A stretch of DNA of 34,289 nucleotides from the NCBI GenBank assembly GCA_024763355.1, contig JANTFR010000009.1:1-34289 (forward strand), written 5' to 3'. The notes under the pieces are model-generated. The model searched no databases, was not told the DNA's origin, and saw nothing but the letters and a program-made list of their open reading frames with translations. Positions 26,675 through 34,289 of the stretch are shown piece by piece (the stretch's first letter is position 1; each line of letters starts with the position of its first letter). A program made the position numbers and the translations under genes. Source of the stretch: Anaerolineales bacterium (GTDB taxonomy: Bacteria > Chloroflexota > Anaerolineae > Anaerolineales > DRKV01).

Positions 26675-27829
26675 ATGGATATTCACACAGACATCATTGC
26701 CAACGGCGATATCGTGCGCCCCACGTATGTGGAGGTCAACCTGACGCGCCTGCGCCGCAACTTCGAGGCCATCCGCCGCCGCGTGGGAGGGGCGAAAATC
26801 ATGTCCATCCTCAAGGCCAACGCCTACGGACACGGCCTGCTGGAGGTCGCCCGCCGCGTGGTGGCCTGGGGAGCGGATTACATCGGCGTCGCTGTCCTGG
26901 AGGAAGCGCTTCTGCTGCGCCGGGCTGGGATTGGCGCGCCTATCCTGGTGCTGGGGGGCATCTGGGGAAACCAGATTCCCGCCTTCATCGAGAACGACAT
27001 CACCGTCACGGCCTCCTCGGTGGAGAAACTGGAGCAAATAGAGGCCGCCGCGGCGGCGATGGGACGGCGCGCCCGCGTGCACCTGAAAATTGATACCGGC
27101 ATGGAGCGTATCGGCGTACACTACTATAGCGCCGATACGCTGTTGGAGACATCCCTGCGCTGCCCGCACGTGGAGGTGGAGGGCATCTACTCGCACTTTG
27201 CCAACGCCGATGCTGCCGACCTGACCTCGGCGCGCCTCCAACTGGAGCGCTTCGAGGAGGTGCTGCACTTTTACGAACGGCGCAGTTTGCCCGTTCCCGT
27301 GCGGCACATGGCGAACTCCGGGGCAATTTTGCAACTGCCGGAAGCCACCTTCGACATGGTGCGCCCCGGAATCCTGTTCTACGGCGTGTACCCATCCGAG
27401 GAAGTGCCTCGCACAGTGCAGGTGAAACCGGCCCTGACGTGGAAATCTCGCGTCGTGTACTTCAAGGTGGTCAAACCGGGGCATCCCGTCAGTTACGGCT
27501 GGACGTGGCAGAGCGACCGGCTGACGCGGGTGGTGACCGTGCCGGTGGGGTACGGCGACGGTTATTTTCGCAGTATGTCCAACAAAGCGCAGGTGCTCAT
27601 CCGCGGGCGGCGTTACCCCCAGGTGGGGCGGATTTGCATGGACCAGATGGTGGTCAACATCGGTTGGGAAAGCGCCTACAACGGCGATGAGGTGGTGCTG
27701 ATTGGGGAAGACGGCGGCGAGCGCATCACCGTCGAAGACCTGGCGGCCTGGGCGGGGACGATACCTTACGAGGTGCTCACGAATATCAACACGCGGGTGC
27801 CGCGGGTGTACGTTCAGGGGGATGCGTAA
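26675..27829 (+). CDS. alr: Alanine racemase
   Basis: PTYVEVNLTRLRRNFEAIRRRVGGAKIMSILKANAYGHGLLEVAR; RVHLKIDTGMERIGV; YPQVGRICMDQMVVNIG. Confidence 0.96.
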   Translation: MDIHTDIIANGDIVRPTYVEVNLTRLRRNFEAIRRRVGGAKIMSILKANAYGHGLLEVARRVVAWGADYIGVAVLEEALLLRRAGIGAPILVLGGIWGNQIPAFIENDITVTASSVEKLEQIEAAAAAMGRRARVHLKIDTGMERIGVHYYSADTLLETSLRCPHVEVEGIYSHFANADAADLTSARLQLERFEEVLHFYERRSLPVPVRHMANSGAILQLPEATFDMVRPGILFYGVYPSEEVPRTVQVKPALTWKSRVVYFKVVKPGHPVSYGWTWQSDRLTRVVTVPVGYGDGYFRSMSNKAQVLIRGRRYPQVGRICMDQMVVNIGWESAYNGDEVVLIGEDGGERITVEDLAAWAGTIPYEVLTNINTRVPRVYVQGDA

Positions 27830-27842
27830 GCGTCTCGCGGCC

Positions 27843-28307
27843 TCACGGCGCGGCGAGATAGGCCTTTCGAATTTGCGCTATCCGCTTGCGGTTCACCCCC
27901 AAATCGGAATACCCGCTGCGGGAGGCGGAGCGGAGATGGATGCGGTCTCCGTCCCGATAAAACTCCACGTCGTCAATGTACCCCACCAGGGCGGTGCGGA
28001 AAATGTAGTGCCGGTAATTGTCCTCGGCGTCTGCCAATGCAGCACCCGGCATGGCGGAAACGACTGCATCCAGGCGCGCCAGGGCGGTTTCGGGGTCGCC
28101 CTCGACGGGCAAAGGGGCAATTCGGTGTTCGGGGGATGTTTCGTAGGACGAAACGCAATTCGGAGAAGCGGGACAGGGAGACAATTTCCCATCATGTATC
28201 CCCGGAGGGAGGGGCGGTTGGGCGCGGGCGGCCATGACGCGCAGCCCTGTCCACCCCAACGCGAGCAGCAGTAACAGAGCCACTGGAATTTTCACCACGT
28301 TTCTCAT
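27843..28307 (-). CDS. DUF1499 family protein
   Basis: LSPCPASPNCVSSYETSPEHRIAPL...DNYRHYIFRTALVGYIDDVEFY; RSASRSGYSDLGVNRKRIAQIRKAY. Confidence 0.85.
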   Translation of the reverse strand: MRNVVKIPVALLLLLALGWTGLRVMAARAQPPLPPGIHDGKLSPCPASPNCVSSYETSPEHRIAPLPVEGDPETALARLDAVVSAMPGAALADAEDNYRHYIFRTALVGYIDDVEFYRDGDRIHLRSASRSGYSDLGVNRKRIAQIRKAYLAAP

Positions 28308-28309
28308 AG

Positions 28310-28340
28310 GCTCACGCATCCACCGGCGGCGCGGCGTCGC
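28310..28340. repeat. 31-bp perfect direct repeat, distal copy (end of toxin gene)
   Basis: GCTCACGCATCCACCGGCGGCGCGGCGTCGC, identical to 29075-29105. Confidence 0.95.
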
Positions 28341-28755
28341 TCAGGGACTGTATTTCGGCAATCAACGCCGGAAGGTTGGGGGAGGTAAAACTCATGTTAG
28401 GGGCAGGGATGCGGTGGTGCTTGATATCTGGCGGAATGTGCTTGTGGTGCGGGTGCGTGCTTTGCAAATTTTCATCGTTAGGATGGGGTTGGGGGTCGTA
28501 CCAGTACAGTTTTTCCTCTCCCTGATACACTTCATAGCCGTACCAGGTTATCACAACTGGCAGATGGTGAAAGGCCAACCGCTCGCGCACAACCAGCCGA
28601 ATCCCGTTGGAGAAGAACAACGTTCCTGCGACACGCGCCAAAGTAGCCCCGCGGCGTACAAAAGTCAATGTAGAGCGCCTGATAGACGGGTAGCGCTCTT
28701 TCAACGTGTAGATGAACAATTCGTAATCTTCGGGAGTACGAAAGTACTGATTCAT
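28312..28755 (-). CDS. DUF6516/TumE-like toxin
   Basis: YPSIRRSTLTFVRRGATLARVAGTLFFSNGIRL...YGYEVYQGEEKLYWYDPQPHPNDENLQSTHPHHKHIPPDIKHHRIPAPNMSFTSPNLPALIAEI. Confidence 0.7.
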   Translation of the reverse strand: MNQYFRTPEDYELFIYTLKERYPSIRRSTLTFVRRGATLARVAGTLFFSNGIRLVVRERLAFHHLPVVITWYGYEVYQGEEKLYWYDPQPHPNDENLQSTHPHHKHIPPDIKHHRIPAPNMSFTSPNLPALIAEIQSLSDAAPPVDA

Positions 28756-29024
28756 GTGCGTTCCCGCACCAGGCCCGCCAGACCTGGCTGACGGCGTTGC
28801 CGGCGCTGAATCTCGTTGCGATATTCTGCCTGACGCTCCAACCAGGTGCGGTACACGCTTGCCCATTCCCCAAAATCCATCCACCACTCTTCGTTTTCCG
28901 GCTCTTCCCCCGCTGTGTACGCTGCGTACAATGTTTCAGAGCGGATGCCGTATTTCCGCTCGAACTCCAGCAATTCCTCTTCCAGAGCGTGAATATCCGC
29001 CAGGATACTGCGTATATCGTTCAT
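28752..29024 (-). CDS. Putative cognate antitoxin (TumA-like)
   Basis: 90 aa, acidic, overlaps toxin start by 4 bp (ATGA); SD GGTGGAGGT and TATAAT upstream. Confidence 0.65.
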   Translation of the reverse strand: MNDIRSILADIHALEEELLEFERKYGIRSETLYAAYTAGEEPENEEWWMDFGEWASVYRTWLERQAEYRNEIQRRQRRQPGLAGLVRERT

Positions 29025-29074
29025 CGTGCACCTCCACCTGTATTATAACGCTAATGCCCGTGTCTGTTTTCGCC

Positions 29075-29105
29075 GCTCACGCATCCACCGGCGGCGCGGC
29101 GTCGC
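29075..29105. repeat. 31-bp perfect direct repeat, proximal copy (end of ftsK)
   Basis: Identical to 28310-28340. Confidence 0.95.
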
Positions 29106-31476
29106 CCCAATCCAGGATTTCGCGGTGGGTCGTGCCCGGCAGCGGGGCGCTGACGATGCCCTTCTCCTCCATCTGCTCCACCAGGCGGGCGGCGCGGGTA
29201 TAGCCAATTCGCAGGCGGCGCTGGAGCATGGAAATCGAGACGCGCCCCTGGCGGCGCACTAAATCCACCGCATCGGGGTAGAGCGGGTCGCCGGGGTTGG
29301 CGGCCTCCTCCATCTCGTCCAGGAGGGCCATTTGCTTGAGCGGAATGCCGGCGGGCAGGCCGCCGACCGGAGCCTCGTGCGCCGTCGGAGTCAGGTCTTG
29401 CGGGCGCAGGAAAGCGCGCCAGTAGCGCACCACCCGGCGGATTTCCTCATCGGAAACGTACACCCCTTGCAGGCGCACCGGCGCGGGCGCGTCGGGAGCC
29501 TGGAAGAGCATGTCGCCCTGCCCCAGGAGACGCTCCGCCCCCGGCTGGTCGAGAATGACGCGGCTGTCCACCCCGGAGGCCACGGCGAAGGCAACCCGTG
29601 CCGGGAAATTGGCCTTGATGAGACCGGTCACCACGTTGACCGAGGGGCGCTGCGTAGCAATCACCAAATGGATGCCGGTAGCGCGCGCCAACTGCGCCAG
29701 GCGCGTTACGCTTCGCTCCGTCTCTTCGGGGGCCAGCATCATCAGGTCGGCCAGTTCGTCAATCACCACTACCAGGTAAGGCAGTTTCTTCTCGCCGGCG
29801 GCCTCCTTACGGGCATTGTACTCCGCCAGATTCCGCACCCCCAGGTCGGAGAACTTGCGGTAACGCATATCCATCTCGCGGGTCACCCATTGGAGCGCGC
29901 CCACCACCCGCTCCAGGTCCACCACCACGGGGGCCAGCAGGTGCGGGATGCCGTTGTAGCCGGTCAATTCCACCCGCTTGGGGTCTACCATGATGAAGCG
30001 CAGGTCGTCGGGCGTGTTGTGCAGCAGGAGGCAGGTAATCAGCCCGTTGACGCACACCGATTTACCGGAACCGGTCGCCCCGGCAATCAGCAGGTGGGGC
30101 ATGGCGCTCAGGTCGGCGGCCACGGCGTTCCCGGCCACATCCTGCCCCAGGGCGAAGCGCAAAGGCGATTTCAGACGCTCGAAGGCCGGGCTTTCGATGA
30201 CATCCCGCAGGGCGACCAGGTTGGGGGCCTCGTTGGGCACTTCGATACCCACGTACCCCTTGCCGGGCACGGGGGCCTGGATACGCACCCGCCGGGCGGC
30301 CAGCGCCAGCGCCAGGTCGTCGGCCAGGGCCGCGATTTTGTTGACACGCACCCGCGTGCGCCCGCTGCGTGTTTCCAGGAAGTCTGGCTCCACGCCAAAC
30401 TGGGTAATCGTCGGGCCGCGGTTGATTTCCACCACGCGGGCCGGGGCCTTGAAGAGCGCCAGGGTCTCCTCGATGAGGCGGGCGCGCTGCAAATCGTAGT
30501 CGTCGTCGTAAACCGCTTCGGGGCTGGAATCGAGCATCTCGGAGACGGGGGGCAAAATCCAGACGGGCGATTCTTCGGGGGGAGATTCGGGGGAAGCGGC
30601 CCCCTCCGGAAGGGGCTGTCCGCTTTGGGATGCCTCCGCTCCCTCAAATGGGGTTGCGCCTTCGGGCGCGGCGGGAACGGACCCCCTTCGGGCGGCCAGC
30701 CATCCCCGAAGGGGAATCCACCCTTTGGGGCGGTACTGCTCCCAGCGCCCCTTCAAACTCTCCCCGATGGGACGCAGCCAGGCAAACAGGGAGAGAACGG
30801 GGCGGTCGAGGGTCAGGGTGAGGGCCGCCAGCAGCCAGGCCAGCAGGACGATGACCGTTCCGGCCCAGCCCAGGGCGTAGCGGAGGACTTCCAACGCGGC
30901 CGCGCCGAGGTAGCCGCCGCCGTGACCCTGCCGGGCGAGGGTGAAACTCTTCGCGCCGTTTGGGGGCAGGAGGAGCAGGTGCAGCCAGACGAGCAGGTTG
31001 AGGTAACCCAGCGCCGCGCCGAGAAGCCGCTCCGGGGCAGGCCAGGGGAGGCGCTCGAAATCGCGCAGGATGAGCCACAGGCCGAGGGCCAGCAGCGCCA
31101 GCGGAAAGACCCACGCTCCCCAGCCCAGGGCGCGCCGCAGGAACGTCACCCACGCTCCGGCCAGGGCGCTGCGTTCCCCGGCGGCTAAACTAAGCACACT
31201 GAGCAGCCCGACGAGAACGGAAAAGATGCCGACCAGGTCCAGTTTGCGGTCCAGCGAGAGGGTGGGCGGGGGCGGGGAGGGCGTTGCTTTGGGAGCGGCG
31301 CGTTTTGCGCCTTTGGAAGATGCCGGTTTGGCGGGAGCGCGGCGCGCCTGCCAATCCTGCCAGCGGGCGCGCACCCAGGCGAAACGTCCTGCGGGGACGT
31401 TTTTGGGCTTGCGTTTGCGTGCCGTGGATTTCCCCTTCTTCGCGGCGGGCTTTTTGCGGGGTTTGCGAGCGCTCAT
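29077..31476 (-). CDS. ftsK: FtsK/SpoIIIE-type DNA translocase
   Basis: [67 protein letters not shown], gamma-like winged-helix C-terminus; N-terminal TMs. Confidence 0.95.
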   Translation of the reverse strand: MSARKPRKKPAAKKGKSTARKRKPKNVPAGRFAWVRARWQDWQARRAPAKPASSKGAKRAAPKATPSPPPPTLSLDRKLDLVGIFSVLVGLLSVLSLAAGERSALAGAWVTFLRRALGWGAWVFPLALLALGLWLILRDFERLPWPAPERLLGAALGYLNLLVWLHLLLLPPNGAKSFTLARQGHGGGYLGAAALEVLRYALGWAGTVIVLLAWLLAALTLTLDRPVLSLFAWLRPIGESLKGRWEQYRPKGWIPLRGWLAARRGSVPAAPEGATPFEGAEASQSGQPLPEGAASPESPPEESPVWILPPVSEMLDSSPEAVYDDDYDLQRARLIEETLALFKAPARVVEINRGPTITQFGVEPDFLETRSGRTRVRVNKIAALADDLALALAARRVRIQAPVPGKGYVGIEVPNEAPNLVALRDVIESPAFERLKSPLRFALGQDVAGNAVAADLSAMPHLLIAGATGSGKSVCVNGLITCLLLHNTPDDLRFIMVDPKRVELTGYNGIPHLLAPVVVDLERVVGALQWVTREMDMRYRKFSDLGVRNLAEYNARKEAAGEKKLPYLVVVIDELADLMMLAPEETERSVTRLAQLARATGIHLVIATQRPSVNVVTGLIKANFPARVAFAVASGVDSRVILDQPGAERLLGQGDMLFQAPDAPAPVRLQGVYVSDEEIRRVVRYWRAFLRPQDLTPTAHEAPVGGLPAGIPLKQMALLDEMEEAANPGDPLYPDAVDLVRRQGRVSISMLQRRLRIGYTRAARLVEQMEEKGIVSAPLPGTTHREILDWGDAAPPVDA

Positions 31477-31488
31477 GCTGCGATTATA
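31477..31488 (-). promoter_or_regulatory. Predicted leaderless promoter -10 (minus strand): TATAAT-CGCAGC-ATG
   Basis: attata 31483-31488; CAT 31474-31476. Confidence 0.55.
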
Positions 31489-31567
31489 CACGAATGTCCA
31501 CGAATGGACACGAATAACACGAATAGCACGAAAATGGTGACAGTCACTTGGGAAGTGACTGTCACCT
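31489..31567. repeat. CACGAAT array plus hairpin GGTGACAGTCACTT..AAGTGACTGTCACC; inverted copy of 13495-13630 unit
   Basis: Reverse complement GGTGACAGTCACTTCCCAAGTGACTGTCACCATTTTCGTGCTATTCGTGTTATTCGTGTCCATTCGTGGACATTCGTG. Confidence 0.9.
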
Positions 31568-31632
31568 GCAGCCTGCTGCCTCTCACCTGCGGTACAATAC
31601 AGACCACACCATACAAAGCGAGGCACAAGACT

Positions 31633-32580
31633 TTGTTCGAGATTGTTTTTTTGGGAACTTCAGCATCCGCCCCCTCCATTCGGCGGGGGCTTTCGGCGCA
31701 GGTGGTCAAGCACGACGAACACCGCTTTCTGATTGACTGCGGCGAGGGCACCCAGCGCCAGATTTTGCGCTCCGGCATCGGCTTCAAACGTCTGAACCGC
31801 ATCCTGATTACCCACGGTCATCTTGACCACATCCTGGGGCTGGCGGGGCTGCTCTCCACGTTCATGCGCTGGGAGGCGATTGAGGAACTGGAAATCATGG
31901 GCGGCGGCTGGGCGCTGGAGCGCATCCATGATTTGCTCTACGGCGTGGTGCTGCGCGGCGGGCGTTCCCCCATGCCCATTCACCTGCGCGAAATTCAGCC
32001 GGGCGTGATTGTGGAGGAAAAGGATTTCACCGTCACGGCATTCCCGGTCAAGCACCGCGGTCCGGATTGTTTCGGCTATTTGTTCGAGGAGAAGTCCCGC
32101 CGGCCTTTCCTGCCGGAGAAGGCGGAGGCCCTGGGGATTCCGCCCGGCCCGTGGCGGCGCGACCTGGCGGCGGGTCAACCGGCTACGCTGCCGGACGGGC
32201 GCCTCATCCAGCCGGACGAGGTGCTGGGAGAGGTCCGCTCCGGAACGCGTTTCGTCCACGTGGGCGATACGGGCGACATCGAAGGGATTCTCCCCTACGC
32301 CCGCGGGGCGCACGCCCTGGTGATTGAGGCCACCTATCTGGAGGAGGAACGCGATATGGCGCGGCGCTTTGCCCACCTGACGGCGCACATGGCCGCCGAC
32401 CTGGCCCGCCGGGCGGAGGTCGGGAAACTCATCCTCACCCACGTCTCGCGGCGATACCGCGAACGAGATATTCTGGAGGAGGCGCGGGCGGTGTTCCCAC
32501 ACACGGTTGTGGCGCACGATTTCGATGCCTTTCAGGTGCGCCGAGGGTCCACGAATGAGTCCACGAATAAACACGAATAA
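31633..32580 (+). CDS. rnz: Ribonuclease Z
   Basis: [70 protein letters not shown]; likely TTG start. Confidence 0.9.
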   Translation: MFEIVFLGTSASAPSIRRGLSAQVVKHDEHRFLIDCGEGTQRQILRSGIGFKRLNRILITHGHLDHILGLAGLLSTFMRWEAIEELEIMGGGWALERIHDLLYGVVLRGGRSPMPIHLREIQPGVIVEEKDFTVTAFPVKHRGPDCFGYLFEEKSRRPFLPEKAEALGIPPGPWRRDLAAGQPATLPDGRLIQPDEVLGEVRSGTRFVHVGDTGDIEGILPYARGAHALVIEATYLEEERDMARRFAHLTAHMAADLARRAEVGKLILTHVSRRYRERDILEEARAVFPHTVVAHDFDAFQVRRGSTNESTNKHE

Positions 32581-32597
32581 ACACGAATGGCACGAAA
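32549..32597. repeat. CACGAAT heptamer array encoding the RNase Z tail and stop
   Basis: TCCACGAATGAGTCCACGAATAAACACGAATAAACACGAATGGCACGAA. Confidence 0.88.
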
Positions 32598-32626
32598 AAG
32601 CGCCCGCTTCAGCGGGCGCTTTTTAT
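32595..32626. terminator. Bidirectional terminator AAAAAGCGCCCGC-TTCA-GCGGGCGCTTTTT between convergent genes
   Basis: Perfect stem with A/T tails both ways. Confidence 0.92.
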
Positions 32627-32899
32627 GTTCAGGTAGATTTGCCATAGGAAGGCCAGGGCCAGCAGCCCCCACAGGACTTGCGCCCAGCGGCGGGCTTCGG
32701 TCATCCCCACGCCAATCGAGAACAGGAGGCCGCTCAGGTTGAAGACAATCTGGTAGCCGCGGCTGTTCAGCAGGGAACGGAAGGCGGTTTCGGTGGTTCC
32801 CGCTTCCCACCAGGCAAATCCCAGGGCGGTCAGGGAAATGGCAAGCGCTACAATCCAGAGGGCGTTGGCAAACAGGTTGTACCAGTCAATCAGTTGCAT
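32609..32899 (-). CDS. Small membrane protein of unknown function
   Basis: MQLIDWYNLFANALWIVALAISLTALGFAWWE...; 3 TM-like segments; AGGGGAAACCATG start context. Confidence 0.65.
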   Translation of the reverse strand: MQLIDWYNLFANALWIVALAISLTALGFAWWEAGTTETAFRSLLNSRGYQIVFNLSGLLFSIGVGMTEARRWAQVLWGLLALAFLWQIYLNIKSAR

Positions 32900-32907
32900 G
32901 GTTTCCC

Positions 32908-33537
32908 CTAGCGGGCAAAGCGTTCCTCTTTCCAGACATCGGCATCGTTGTGGTATCCGGCCTGCTCCCAGAAACCCAGGCGGTCTTCGGCGGCAAACTC
33001 CAGGCCGCGCAGCCATTTGGCGCCCTTCCAGAAGTAGGGCGTCTTCAGGTCTTCCCTCCCGCGGATGTAGCCCACCACCCCGCGCAGGGGATATCCGTGT
33101 TCGGGGGTGAGCGGTTCTCCGTTGAAGTGGGTCGCCAGGAGGAAGTTTTCGGCCAGCACTACCTCCAGCGGCAGGTTGGCGGTGAAGCCGTACTCGGCGT
33201 GCTGGATGACGTAACGGGCGGTGTCCTTCAGACGGATGAAGCCCTCATCCACGAGGGTGCGTACCGAAACGCCCTCCCACTCGGTATCGAACTTGCTCCA
33301 GCGGGTGACGCAGTGGATGTCCATCACGATTTTGGTGCGCGGCAGTTGTTGAAACTCGTCCCACGTCCAGCGGCGTTCCGCTTCCACTTCACCCCAGACG
33401 CGAAAATTCCACGTTTCCGGGTTGAAGGAGGGCACCGGCCCGTAATGCAGGACGGGGAACTTGAGGGTCAGAGATTGCCCGGGGGGCAGGCGGCCCTCGC
33501 GGCGGACGTCTTCTTCGTGTTTCCGGCGGTTGAACAT
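32908..33537 (-). CDS. Molybdopterin-dependent (sulfite oxidase/YedY-like) oxidoreductase
   Basis: MDIHCVTRWSKFDTEWEGVSVRTLVDEG; HGYPLRGVVGYIRGREDLKTPYFWKGAKWLRGLEFAAEDRLGFWEQAGYHNDADVWKEERF; GGAGGT SD. Confidence 0.88.
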   Translation of the reverse strand: MFNRRKHEEDVRREGRLPPGQSLTLKFPVLHYGPVPSFNPETWNFRVWGEVEAERRWTWDEFQQLPRTKIVMDIHCVTRWSKFDTEWEGVSVRTLVDEGFIRLKDTARYVIQHAEYGFTANLPLEVVLAENFLLATHFNGEPLTPEHGYPLRGVVGYIRGREDLKTPYFWKGAKWLRGLEFAAEDRLGFWEQAGYHNDADVWKEERFAR

Positions 33538-33568
33538 GCTGTTACCTCCATCGCTCTGGGGATTGCGC

Positions 33569-33642
33569 CAGAATCAAGATGACACTTTCCCTGCGTTGCA
33601 CCGCGAGTGACAACGCAGAGCCGCGGGGACGCAGAGAAAAAA
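33569..33642 (+). repeat. Dispersed repeat family R1, copy B
   Basis: CAGAATCAAGATGACACTTTCCCTGCGT..ACAACGCAGAGCCGCGGGGACGCAGAGAAAAAA aligns with 15930-16006. Confidence 0.7.
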
Positions 33643-33760
33643 CAAGGCAGATGTGAATTATATCAACCCCAACCGCTTTCCCAGATGAGCCGTGCCTGAA
33701 AAACGGACAGGCCGCCCCGTTGGAGCAGCCTGTGGTGTGAGATTCGCGGGAAACAGCGCC

Positions 33761-34289
33761 TTACAGGGAGAAAGATTCCCCCGGCTGGAGCACGTGAACC
33801 TGGGCATCGGTTTCGGCCTCCACCCGCTTCGCCCAGGCGTTGGGGTCCTGCTCGATGACCGGCCAGGTGTTGTAGTGGACGGGAATGACATGCTTCGGGC
33901 GGATGAATTGCACAGCCCGCAGGGCGTCATCCGGCCCCATGGTGAAGTTATCTCCGATGGGCAGCACGGCCAGGTCGATGCCCTCGTCGCCTATCAGACG
34001 CATGTCGCCGAACAGGCCGGTGTCGCAGGCGAAGTAGATTTTCTCGCCCTCCGTGGTGGTGAGAAGCAGACCTGCGGGGTTGCCGCCATAGGAGCCGTCC
34101 GGCAGGCCAGAGCCGTGGTGCGCCTGGGTCAGTTTCAGGTAGCCAAAGGGATGATGGAAGCCGCCGCCGATGTGCTGGGGATGCGTTTTCTCCACGCCCT
34201 GGGCGTTGAGCCAGTTGGCGACCTCGAAGTTGGCAATCACCAGCGCTCCGGTGCGCTTGGCAATCGCCACCGCGTCGCCTACGTGGTCG
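33761..34289 (-). CDS. UPF0173-type metallo-beta-lactamase-fold hydrolase, 5'-truncated by window edge
   Basis: DHVGDAVAIAKRTGALVIANFEVANWLNAQGVEK...GGFHHPFGYLKLTQAHHGSGL; IDLAVLPIGDNFTMGPDDALRAVQFIRPKHVIPVHYNTWPVI; frame open to window end. Confidence 0.9.
   Translation of the reverse strand, partial: DHVGDAVAIAKRTGALVIANFEVANWLNAQGVEKTHPQHIGGGFHHPFGYLKLTQAHHGSGLPDGSYGGNPAGLLLTTTEGEKIYFACDTGLFGDMRLIGDEGIDLAVLPIGDNFTMGPDDALRAVQFIRPKHVIPVHYNTWPVIEQDPNAWAKRVEAETDAQVHVLQPGESFSL

Noticed and set aside
29332-31188. 618-aa plus-strand ORF antisense to ftsK
   Set aside because: Shadow ORF; the minus strand carries unambiguous FtsK motifs.
31504-31632. N-terminal extension [21 protein letters not shown]... 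of the RNase Z ORF
   Set aside because: Translated from the CACGAAT array and hairpin; the conserved protein begins near [12 protein letters not shown] (TTG 31633).

Overview
GC-rich bacterial chromosomal window, gene-dense and in style like Chloroflexota/Anaerolineae (taxonomy is inference). It holds an ECF sigma factor truncated at the left edge; a peptide/nickel-type ABC operon (SBP, two permeases, a membrane-anchored unknown, two ATPases); a pseudo-receiver/Roadblock-like protein; tRNA-Gln(TTG); glmU, a CNNM/CorC-type CBS protein and cdd; a DUF389 protein with an SH3-like tail, divergent from a BMP-like lipoprotein; a BMP/nucleoside-type ABC operon with class II fructose-bisphosphate aldolase; a second ECF sigma factor plus a DUF5667-like protein; two tandem radical SAM genes behind a palindromic promoter/operator; alr; ftsK with a TumA/TumE-like toxin-antitoxin pair and a DUF1499 gene; RNase Z; a small membrane protein; a molybdopterin oxidoreductase; and a UPF0173-type hydrolase truncated at the right edge. 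Most interesting signals: (1) the TA pair is bounded by a perfect 31-bp direct repeat that encodes the C-termini of both FtsK and the toxin, as if a 765-bp cassette had inserted at the 3' end of ftsK; (2) five genes have a -10 box placed exactly 6 nt before ATG (TANAAT-N6-ATG), predicting leaderless mRNAs, including one divergent pair 34 nt apart; (3) several families of degenerate heptamer arrays with ~9-10 bp period (ATTCGTG, ATCAGCG, GACCAAT, GCAGAC) sit at gene borders, next to hairpins, and supply stop codons, C-terminal tails and even a start codon; (4) a 16-bp-arm palindrome surrounds the -10 box of the radical SAM genes. All calls come from reading the sequence and family recollection; no searches were run.
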